Of a stretch of DNA of 7,675 bases, positions 1 to 4,890 are shown in pieces; position 1 is the first letter of the stretch; the number at the start of each line of letters is the position of its first letter. A program made the position numbers and the translations under genes. This DNA is from an uncultured Porphyromonadaceae bacterium (GTDB taxonomy: Bacteria; Bacteroidota; Bacteroidia; Bacteroidales; Muribaculaceae). The stretch is taken from positions 1 through 7,675 of the forward strand of contig CAMWZB010000047.1 in assembly GCA_947178655.1 (NCBI GenBank), read 5' to 3'. The notes beneath the pieces were generated by a model. The model saw only the letters and a program-made list of their open reading frames with translations. It did no database searches and was not told where the DNA came from.

Positions 1-1
1 A

Positions 2-970
2 TTAGAGCGTGCCGAGGGCTACCGGCTCAAAAAGGATAAGGACATAAATTTTTTGGCGTGGATGTGGGCGTACTATGAAAGATACTCCAAAGCCGACAAG
101 CGCCATATCAAACGCGCCTATAACTGTTTCGTCGATTATCTCATAGATCCTGACGACACGTTCACGCCTAAGCCTGGCTGGACTAAGGAGCAGCGCGAAA
201 AGGCGGCAAAGGAGAAGGAGCGGCGCTCATGCGGGCTGAAGATAAAGCCTCAGCAGCTGACTAAGGAAATGATATCCGGCTTTACGGAGTATCTGCAAAA
301 GCGGTTTAAGGGTGAGGGGGCGCACACGCTGTATGCGCGATTCAAGAAGATAGTCAAGGCCGCTGTGGAGGCGGATATAATCCGTAAGAATCCATGCACC
401 GGGATAGTCATTAAGATAGATAGCGGCGCGCTCAAGAAGGATGTGCTGAGCGTCGAGGAGATGCAGAGGCTTATAGCCACGCATTACGATGGCGAGAGTC
501 CGGACATACGCCGGGCGTTCATTTTCTGCCTGTACAGCGGTCTGCGCTGGTGCGATGTCAAGGACCTGACGTTCGCTAACGTGGATTATGCGAACCGGTT
601 GTTGAGGTTCGAGCAGGCCAAGACAAAGGGCCATAGCAGTGCCAGCGGTGTTGTGATACCTCTGAATGACGGTCTGCTGGGGCTGATAGGCGAAGGTGAA
701 CGCGGGGCGCTCATTTTTCCGCTGCCGTCGCATACGATGTGCCTGAAGGCGCTGCGGCACTGGGTGGCGCGTGCCGGGATTGACAAGCATATAACGTGGC
801 ACTGCGCGCGCCATTCGTTTGCCGTCAATATACTCAACAACGGTGCGAATATCAAGACTGTGGCAAGTCTGTTGGGCCATAGCGGTCTAAAGCACACCGA
901 GAAGTACACACGCGCCGTGGATAGCCTCAAAGAGGCTGCTATAAACAGTTTGCCTGAACTGAAGATGTGA
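2..970 (+). CDS. int: Tyrosine recombinase / phage integrase, 5' partial
   Basis: This is a site-specific tyrosine recombinase that would integrate and excise the element. The frame is open to the left edge, so the N-terminus (probably an arm-binding domain) lies outside the window. A TTG at 53 could be taken as a start, but the 17 codons before it read as ordinary integrase sequence, so I extend to base 2. Counting from 53, residues about 1-110 form the helical core-binding domain, with a lysine-rich stretch near 40-60. The catalytic domain follows with the full active site: Arg165 in SGLRWCDVKDL, Lys190 or Lys192 in KTKG, His250 and Arg253 in WHCARHSF, His276 in LLGHS, and nucleophile Tyr285 in EKYTR. 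The gene points into the element and ends one base before the convergent exonuclease stop. Family assignment is secure; the attachment site is not in view. Confidence 0.95.
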   Translation, partial: LERAEGYRLKKDKDINFLAWMWAYYERYSKADKRHIKRAYNCFVDYLIDPDDTFTPKPGWTKEQREKAAKEKERRSCGLKIKPQQLTKEMISGFTEYLQKRFKGEGAHTLYARFKKIVKAAVEADIIRKNPCTGIVIKIDSGALKKDVLSVEEMQRLIATHYDGESPDIRRAFIFCLYSGLRWCDVKDLTFANVDYANRLLRFEQAKTKGHSSASGVVIPLNDGLLGLIGEGERGALIFPLPSHTMCLKALRHWVARAGIDKHITWHCARHSFAVNILNNGANIKTVASLLGHSGLKHTEKYTRAVDSLKEAAINSLPELKM

Positions 971-971
971 A

Positions 972-1955
972 TTACAGGTATTTTGCGAATTCGAATTCGC
1001 GGAGCATTATAATGGGATAGCCTTCACTCTGTAATTGACGAATTTTCTCAATTTTCGCGGGGCCGGCATTATCTCCTACGAGAACATGGGTCGTTTTCTT
1101 TGATATTGACGATGTTATTTTTGCGCCCAATGATTGGAGTTTCTCGGCAAGCTCATCCCTGCTATCGAACTTTTCAAATACGCCTGTTATTACGACGGTA
1201 GAATTATAGAAAATGGAATCTTTATTCTCTATGGCGTTATCGTCAAGACGACGGCAGTGCTCTCTGTTGATTTTTCGTGTAGCTCCAACAGGGCTGTTCT
1301 TTCCGAACACGGAGCATCCTCCCTGGCCGATGATTGGTTTTCCTAATAGTTCGAGATATATTCTTGCACACGTTTCTGCATCCCATAAGGCGTTATGGTG
1401 TCGAGATTCCTTGATACCATATTCTTTGCAACAAGCAGACAGAGATTTGCCGGTAAGTTGGTATGTACAAATGGCATTCGATGTATCTATGCCTGATAAG
1501 CCATAATATTCCATCAACCGGTTCAGAATAACCACATCGACCGATTTGTTATGGCAAACTAAAGGGAGATTCCCAATAAAAAGTCTAATACCGTCAAAAA
1601 TTTCAGCAAAGGTATTTGCTTTTTCGGCTGTACACAAAGAAATCCCATGTATCAGCCGGTTCGGTTCTTTATCAGTATATTCATCGCGGACAGGATTAAT
1701 GATACTATAAAATTCCTGTACGATTTCAGCATCGATTACTTTAACCATTCCAATCGCGCATGCAGATGTCCGATGAGCGGTCATCGTTTCGAAGTCAATA
1801 GCGACAAAATCATCACGACTATCGTCATTCATGGGTCGTCGACGCGGTTCCTCAAGAGTGCACCGTCGCGGCGCTTCCGCACTTCTGGTTTCATTCGTAA
1901 TTATTACTCGAACTTCATCGTCAGTCCAGATTTCATCACTTAATCGGATTTTCAT
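972..1955 (-). CDS. DEDDh 3'-5' exonuclease with C-terminal BRCT domain
   Basis: A 327-residue two-domain protein. Residues about 48-205 are a DnaQ/RNase T-like exonuclease with all expected acidic residues: Asp54 and Glu56 in AIDFET, Asp140 in HNKSVD, His187 and Asp192 in HHNALWDA. Such enzymes remove nucleotides from DNA or RNA 3' ends using two metal ions. Residues about 246-327 are a LigA-like BRCT domain (ITGVF, then SKKTTHVLVGDNAG), which usually binds DNA ends, nicks or protein partners. The start at 1955 is chosen because its ATG overlaps the preceding gene's stop as ATGA, suggesting translational coupling. Met42 (base 1832), just before the exonuclease fold, is an alternative start and would remove an unassigned 41-residue extension. 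It lies in the leftward block behind the repressor, away from the replication genes, and is more A+T-rich than they are. The biological role (cargo, exclusion or defence) is inference. Confidence 0.92.
   Translation of the reverse strand: MKIRLSDEIWTDDEVRVIITNETRSAEAPRRCTLEEPRRRPMNDDSRDDFVAIDFETMTAHRTSACAIGMVKVIDAEIVQEFYSIINPVRDEYTDKEPNRLIHGISLCTAEKANTFAEIFDGIRLFIGNLPLVCHNKSVDVVILNRLMEYYGLSGIDTSNAICTYQLTGKSLSACCKEYGIKESRHHNALWDAETCARIYLELLGKPIIGQGGCSVFGKNSPVGATRKINREHCRRLDDNAIENKDSIFYNSTVVITGVFEKFDSRDELAEKLQSLGAKITSSISKKTTHVLVGDNAGPAKIEKIRQLQSEGYPIIMLREFEFAKYL
985..1000. repeat. 16-bp perfect palindrome
   Basis: GCGAATTCGAATTCGC equals its own reverse complement. It lies in the last codons of the exonuclease gene (encoding REFEFA), about 15 bases past the integrase stop, where the two convergent transcripts would collide. 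Neither side has a T tract, so it is not a standard intrinsic terminator. It may be only the result of Glu-Phe-Glu-Phe coding. Confidence 0.5.
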
Positions 1956-2455
1956 AATGTGCTTTTCAGGTTAATGTGAACAGTTATTTTGTTTCCGAAT
2001 TCTGCCGGTCTTAACAAATCTTGGCAGATTAACAACGGCGGCAAACCTGCTTTTAACAAATAAGATTCTTCATGACTTGAATAGCGGAATTTAATTTCAG
2101 ATGGGTAGCTGACAAGATTATTATTATTGCCTTCTGAATCTTTTGTGTATTCGCAAAGCTCTATGGCTTCGACAAGTTCTGTCGAATCCAAGTTTACATA
2201 AACGAGCCCGTTCTCACTTTTGCAGGGAAGATACCTGTTAATGGTTGAATGCGATATTTTGGGTTGCTTTGAAGATGGGGACGTTATCTTGGTTGTTGTG
2301 ATTGATACCTGAATAGGGGTACTGATATCAGGTGATTCAAATACCAAGCGCGCATGGTGGCAGTAGGTCTCTTCCTGGGTTTTATGCCACGTTATTTCAA
2401 GAGCTGGATATGTCTTGAACAGAGAGAATGAGCCATCGAGTTCTATATATTGCAT
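1952..2455 (-). CDS. Hypothetical protein, 167 aa, partner of the exonuclease-BRCT gene
   Basis: I do not recognise this family. The 167-residue product has no signal peptide and no membrane segment. It alternates short hydrophobic and polar stretches that suggest a mostly beta-strand fold, with a Ser/Thr/Lys-rich segment around residues 50-70 and an Asn run (NNNN) near residue 113. Four cysteines are scattered without a metal-binding spacing. The stop overlaps the exonuclease start by four bases (ATGA), so the two proteins are probably made together. The start lies 64 bases after the repressor stop. I see no Shine-Dalgarno sequence and no good TAnnTTTG promoter in that gap, so it may share the repressor transcript. 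Base composition is more A+T-rich than the early and replication genes. Coding status is well supported by length and coupling; function is unknown. Confidence 0.75.
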   Translation of the reverse strand: MQYIELDGSFSLFKTYPALEITWHKTQEETYCHHARLVFESPDISTPIQVSITTTKITSPSSKQPKISHSTINRYLPCKSENGLVYVNLDSTELVEAIELCEYTKDSEGNNNNLVSYPSEIKFRYSSHEESYLLKAGLPPLLICQDLLRPAEFGNKITVHINLKSTL

Positions 2456-2519
2456 AGATTATATGACGAATGAATGGATAAGACCGACGATTTGGGAGAT
2501 AGGTATATCTTCAACAAGT

Positions 2520-3185
2520 TTAGAAAGATTTCATTGTGCCCATGACGCGATAGACCAGAGCGATGATATTGATTGGTATTTCCTGTTCGTCGTATTCCTT
2601 GTTTGTGGGAATAAGGCGGTAGTAGCCCTCGCGGTTGCTGCGTCCGAGTCGCTTGATGGTGCGCATGCCGTTAGTGGTAATGAATCCGTATACGTCGCCG
2701 AAGGGCAGGAATGAGAAGTCTTCGATGCGCTGCAGGGCGATGATGTCGCCGTTGTTAATCTCGGGCTCCATGGAGTGTCCTGAGGCGTTGCACCACAGTG
2801 TGGCTTTTTCGTATCCCGGCATTCTTATCAGGAAGTCGGGGCTTTCGCTATTCGGTGTGCCGACTTCCTCGAAGCCTAACAGAAAGTCTTCGTCGTAGTA
2901 GGGTACGCCGTCGGTATAGCTGATTTCGGGCGCACTGTCTTTCTGTGGCTCTAATCCATAAACTAACCAATCCAATCTAAGGTTGGTCGCCTCCGATATC
3001 TTCTTAAGAGTCCCGAGGGTAATTTTCATTTGCCCCTTGAGCATCTTAATAAATCCTGATGGATCTATATGGGCCATAGTCGCAAATTCAGTTGGCGAAA
3101 TCAGCGCATCATATTCGATATAATCGTCTATGCGTGAGCGAATATCGCTCTGATGGTCATTAATTACTGATTTGTTAATATCCAT
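2520..3185 (-). CDS. S24/LexA-like phage repressor with N-terminal helix-turn-helix
   Basis: A 221-residue CI-type repressor. Residues about 15-76 are an HTH domain (recognition region around PTEFATMAHIDPSGFIKMLKG) that would bind the operator near 3224-3247. Residues about 95-221 are the S24 peptidase-like domain: Ser138 in SGHSMEPEINNGD and Lys178 in MRTIKRLG form the expected Ser/Lys dyad. No Ala-Gly or Cys-Gly cleavage site is visible. Leu103-Gly104 (FLLGFEE) sits 35 residues before Ser138, the same spacing as in LexA, and may be the scissile bond, or the protein may not cleave itself. This type is widespread in Bacteroidetes prophages and can be induced by RecA or by an antirepressor. 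It faces away from the rightward operon, as expected for the lysogeny gene. The start ATG at 3185 lies inside a TGTTAATATC repeat, which could allow feedback control. Confidence 0.93.
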   Translation of the reverse strand: MDINKSVINDHQSDIRSRIDDYIEYDALISPTEFATMAHIDPSGFIKMLKGQMKITLGTLKKISEATNLRLDWLVYGLEPQKDSAPEISYTDGVPYYDEDFLLGFEEVGTPNSESPDFLIRMPGYEKATLWCNASGHSMEPEINNGDIIALQRIEDFSFLPFGDVYGFITTNGMRTIKRLGRSNREGYYRLIPTNKEYDEQEIPINIIALVYRVMGTMKSF

Positions 3186-3213
3186 AAAAATCCATTAATA
3201 AAATGTTAATATC
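3173..3213. repeat. TTAATA / TGTTAATATC direct repeats over the repressor start
   Basis: TGTTAATATC occurs exactly at 3173-3182 and 3204-3213, 31 bases apart (about three helical turns). A third TTAATA core lies at 3195-3200, so the cores start at 3175, 3195 and 3206. ATCCAT also repeats at 3180 and 3190. The first copy overlaps the repressor start codon. The array could be a second operator or a translational control site. The region is A+T-rich, so chance is possible. Confidence 0.4.
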
Positions 3214-3222
3214 ATGGTAATA

Positions 3223-3255
3223 GTTGGAAAATTCCAAAAACTTCCAATATCTTTG
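3223..3255 (+). promoter_or_regulatory. Rightward early (lytic) promoter, Bacteroidetes type
   Basis: TATCTTTG at 3248-3255 matches the Bacteroidetes -7 consensus TAnnTTTG exactly. GTTG at 3223-3226 fits the -33 element with a 21-base spacer. Transcription would start near 3262, giving a leader of about 120 bases before the ATG at 3381. It is the only exact rightward match I found in the gap. The spacer holds the TTGGAA/TTCCAA operator, so a bound repressor would block polymerase. Confidence 0.6.
3224..3247. promoter_or_regulatory. Putative repressor operator: TTGGAA / TTCCAA half-sites
   Basis: TTGGAA (3224-3229) and TTCCAA (3232-3237) form an inverted repeat with a 2-base spacer. A second TTCCAA lies at 3242-3247, exactly 10 bases from the first, on the same helical face. 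The whole array fills the space between the -33 and -7 elements of the rightward promoter. Position and symmetry suggest the S24 repressor site; binding itself is inferred. Confidence 0.6.
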
Positions 3256-3326
3256 CAATCGAAATAACAAACAGACATAGGAAAGGCTGTCGGACTATTG
3301 CCAGACTTTACATATATCTTCAACCG

Positions 3327-3358
3327 CAAATATACGACAGTTTTTCTTTTCCTCCAAA
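3327..3358 (-). promoter_or_regulatory. Leftward promoter, probably for the repressor and cargo genes
   Basis: On the minus strand TATATTTG (3334 down to 3327) matches TAnnTTTG exactly, and TTTG (3358 down to 3355) is an exact -33 element 20 bases upstream. Transcription would start near 3320 and run about 135 bases to the repressor ATG at 3185. It would cross the rightward promoter, so the two promoters face each other and their leaders overlap by about 60 bases. Confidence 0.55.
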
Positions 3359-3362
3359 GAAA

Positions 3363-3380
3363 CAACAAACAAAATAACAG
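3363..3380 (+). promoter_or_regulatory. A/C-rich translation leader, copy 1
   Basis: CAACAAACAAAATAACAG lies directly against the ATG at 3381 and matches the leader at 3611-3628 in 16 of 18 positions. It contains no Shine-Dalgarno sequence. It probably acts as an unstructured, A-rich initiation region of the kind common in Bacteroidetes. Confidence 0.45.
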
Positions 3381-3608
3381 ATGGAAAAGAATAAAATCAT
3401 GGTTTTCAGCAATCCGCGGTTCGGCGAGATAAGGACGTTTGCCGATGAGGCGAATGAGCCGCCCGGCTTGATTGAATGGCCGGAACTACGGCAGCATAAA
3501 GAAATGGTGGGGCAGGATCTGCGAAAGCTACGCGAGCGGAGCGACAAGCTGTCAAATATCGCACTCCTCATATCAATTTTAGTTTTGGTAGTACAGATAT
3601 TACTGTGA
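3381..3608 (+). CDS. Small tail-anchored protein with BRO-N-like N-terminus
   Basis: A 75-residue protein, first gene of the rightward operon, in the place where cro usually sits. Residues about 6-26 (IMVFSNPRFGEIRTF, then ADEANEP) resemble the opening hairpin of BRO-N/antirepressor proteins, as I remember that family. The rest of the BRO-N fold is absent. Instead a charged, probably helical segment (about 35-57, ending in LRKLRERSDK) leads into a hydrophobic stretch at about 58-75 that ends the protein, giving a tail-anchored membrane topology. Met7 is a possible alternative start; the first ATG is preferred because it abuts the repeated leader. The gene could be a degraded antirepressor fused to a membrane tail, or a true small effector acting on the repressor or the host envelope. 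The BRO-N link rests on about 20 residues and is tentative; the membrane tail is clear. Confidence 0.75.
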   Translation: MEKNKIMVFSNPRFGEIRTFADEANEPPGLIEWPELRQHKEMVGQDLRKLRERSDKLSNIALLISILVLVVQILL

Positions 3609-3610
3609 TT

Positions 3611-3628
3611 CAACAAACAAATTAACAT
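3611..3628 (+). promoter_or_regulatory. A/C-rich translation leader, copy 2
   Basis: CAACAAACAAATTAACAT lies directly against the ATG at 3629 and repeats the leader at 3363-3380 with two changes. The repeat supports the start of the short gene that follows and suggests that leader and gene may have been duplicated or exchanged as units. Confidence 0.45.
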
Positions 3629-3757
3629 ATGAAAAAAGTAAAGGAGCGGGTAATCATGGCGGCTGTCGCCATCGGCTTTGTCTTGGCCGGAGTGGCATTC
3701 TGGAAGCTGGCAGTCGCGGTCTTGTGGGCGTGCTATTACGCCGGAATACCAATGTAA
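3629..3757 (+). CDS. 42-aa single-pass membrane protein
   Basis: The reading frame ATG 3629 to TAA 3755-3757 encodes 42 residues: a basic N-terminus (MKKVKERV), then an almost continuous hydrophobic stretch from about residue 9 to 39 rich in Ala, Val, Leu and Trp (for example FWKLAVAVLW), with one Lys in the middle, ending CYYAGIPM. This predicts one membrane helix, or a short hairpin, with the N-terminus inside by the positive-inside rule. It starts 20 bases after the tail-anchored gene and ends 18 bases before the next gene. It has an A/C-rich leader nearly identical to that of the preceding gene, which supports translation. I do not recognise a family. Small early phage membrane proteins can serve exclusion, lysis control or host takeover; nothing here decides between them. 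Confidence 0.65.
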   Translation: MKKVKERVIMAAVAIGFVLAGVAFWKLAVAVLWACYYAGIPM

Positions 3758-3775
3758 ATGTAACAGAATACGGAT

Positions 3776-3985
3776 ATGGATATAGAAAAGAAAAAAGTAA
3801 CGTGCGAAGCGCTGCGCCGGATGAAGATGGGGCAGTCCGTCACATTCGAGCTGCCTGACGCCAATTCGATTGAGGCAGGAAAGACTATCGCTTACCGGAT
3901 GCAGCATGTGCTGCAATGTAAGTTCAGCGCGTCATCAGACTACCTGAACAACCGACTGACAATAACTAAAAGCGCACGGCCATGA
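3776..3985 (+). CDS. Small conserved-looking phage protein, 69 aa
   Basis: A 69-residue soluble protein. An N-terminal helix (KVTCEALRRMKMGQ) is followed by a strand (SVTFELPD), a helix (SIEAGKTIAYRMQHVLQC) and C-terminal strands (KFSASSDYLNNRLTITK), which suggests a compact alpha/beta fold. Short proteins with this 'lxxmkxGqsvtFxLPDa' opening and a closing 'ltItr'-like strand are, as I recall, common just before the HTH gene in Bacteroidales phages; no function is known to me. The stop overlaps the next start by ATGA (3982-3985), implying coupled translation with the HTH_17 protein and perhaps joint action. There is no membrane segment and no catalytic motif. Coding status is well supported by coupling and spacing. 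Confidence 0.8.
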   Translation: MDIEKKKVTCEALRRMKMGQSVTFELPDANSIEAGKTIAYRMQHVLQCKFSASSDYLNNRLTITKSARP

Positions 3986-4275
3986 CAGCAGAAGAATTTG
4001 ACAATCTGGCATTAGCCATCGGACGCAATGTGCTGCTGGCCCAAAAGGAAGTTCTGACGCTGGAGGAGGCAGCCCTGTACGCAGGGGTCGAAAAGAGTCA
4101 GATCTACAAATGGACGTCAGAAAAAACAATACCGCACTATAAGCCGACGGGCAAAAAATGCTTTTTCAAGCGCACTGAGTTGGAAGAATGGCTGCTGCGC
4201 AATCGCGTAGCCACTCTCGACGAGCTTAACGACCGCGCGCAAGAATACTGCATGAGAAAGAAATCAATTTTATAA
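3982..4275 (+). CDS. HTH_17 (excisionase/MerR-like) DNA-binding protein
   Basis: A 97-residue protein with a winged helix-turn-helix of the HTH_17/excisionase type at residues about 24-72: VLTLEEAALYAGVEKSQIYKW is the helix-turn-helix and IPHYKPTGKKCFFKRTELEEW the wing and following helix. An N-terminal helix (1-20) and a basic C-terminal helix (73-97) flank it. Family members bind bent or paired sites as recombination directionality factors or as transcription regulators. It is the only DNA-binding regulator in the rightward operon within this window, so it could be the excisionase, a Cro-like switch protein, or an activator of later genes. It starts inside the stop of the 69-residue gene and lies 12 bases before the next gene. 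The HTH call is strong; the exact role is inference. Confidence 0.88.
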   Translation: MTAEEFDNLALAIGRNVLLAQKEVLTLEEAALYAGVEKSQIYKWTSEKTIPHYKPTGKKCFFKRTELEEWLLRNRVATLDELNDRAQEYCMRKKSIL

Positions 4276-4287
4276 TAGTTTACTGAT

Positions 4288-4887
4288 ATGGAATTAAAAG
4301 TAACATTAACTCTCTCCGACAGGCTTTTCGCGCTGCTGGAGGACAAGCTGCCTAACCTGGGACGCCGCTTCCAAAGGGCAGTGAAAAAGGAAGTCGGGTC
4401 GCAACTCGACAAGACGTCAAATGTGACAATCGAGGTGATGCCCGGCACGTCTGAAACTCTGTCGGCTCCGGATGCCGCGACCGAGCCCGAAGCCGTGGCG
4501 ATTGTGGTCGAGGCTGAGCCCGTGGCGGCTGTGGCCGAAAGAGAAGCTCCGGCGCCCGCAGCCGTCACCGAAGCAGCCGCCAAGGCTGAGGCATCTGCCC
4601 GGGAGAAGGCCCGCAATCTCGGCGTGGAGATACGCCAAATCATACACCGCACGCGCCAGCGCTTCGAAGGCGAGGACTACAAGGAGAACACCGGCAGTGA
4701 GTATTACAAGAAATACCATCGCGCATGTTCGGAGGTGCTTAAGCAAATCGCGCGCGCTCTGGGCTATGCAAAGCCGTCTCTTATCGACGACCCGTCAAAG
4801 GTAGATCAATTCGCCGCCGAATGCGACGCGCTCATAATCGGCGAGGACGGCAACATTACTTCCCCCCGCACCATTCTAAATAGCTGA
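4288..4887 (+). CDS. Hypothetical phage protein with Ala/Pro/Glu linker, 199 aa
   Basis: A 199-residue protein in three parts. Residues 1-50 are an amphipathic domain opening with strand MELKVTLTLSDRL and helices (FALLEDKLPNLGRRFQRAVKKE). Residues about 55-106 are a low-complexity linker rich in Ala, Glu, Pro and Val. Residues about 107-190 are a charged helical domain (NLGVEIRQIIHRTRQRFEG, then YYKKYHRACSEVLKQIARALGY). I do not recognise a named domain, although similar openings occur in Bacteroidales phage proteins as I recall. The layout, two folded ends joined by a flexible acidic tether, suits an adaptor or single-stranded-DNA-associated accessory factor. It sits 12 bases after the HTH gene and three bases before the DUF2800 nuclease, so it is probably made with the recombination module. 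The opposite-strand frame here is a shadow of the repetitive linker. Confidence 0.8.
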   Translation: MELKVTLTLSDRLFALLEDKLPNLGRRFQRAVKKEVGSQLDKTSNVTIEVMPGTSETLSAPDAATEPEAVAIVVEAEPVAAVAEREAPAPAAVTEAAAKAEASAREKARNLGVEIRQIIHRTRQRFEGEDYKENTGSEYYKKYHRACSEVLKQIARALGYAKPSLIDDPSKVDQFAAECDALIIGEDGNITSPRTILNS

Positions 4888-4890
4888 GTT

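Noticed and set aside
53..55. TTG as the true start of the integrase
   Set aside because: The frame is open back to base 2 with plausible integrase residues, so the gene most likely begins outside the window.
227..880. 217-codon minus-strand frame
   Set aside because: It is antisense to the integrase, whose catalytic residues fix the coding strand.
1213..1943. Plus-strand frames of 97-98 codons within the cargo region
   Set aside because: They are antisense to the exonuclease-BRCT gene, which has all its motifs on the minus strand; no domain seen.
3320..3916. 198-codon open frame on the minus strand
   Set aside because: It runs antisense across three small plus-strand genes, their gaps and part of the control region. 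The product is Cys/Ser/Arg-rich with no domain.
4275..4282. TAGTTTAC as a promoter -7 element before the 199-aa gene
   Set aside because: Its last two bases differ from TAnnTTTG, I see no matching -33, and the 12-base gap fits operon read-through.
4137..4652. 171-codon minus-strand frame rich in Ala and Ser
   Set aside because: It is a shadow of the repetitive Ala/Glu linker of the 199-aa gene.
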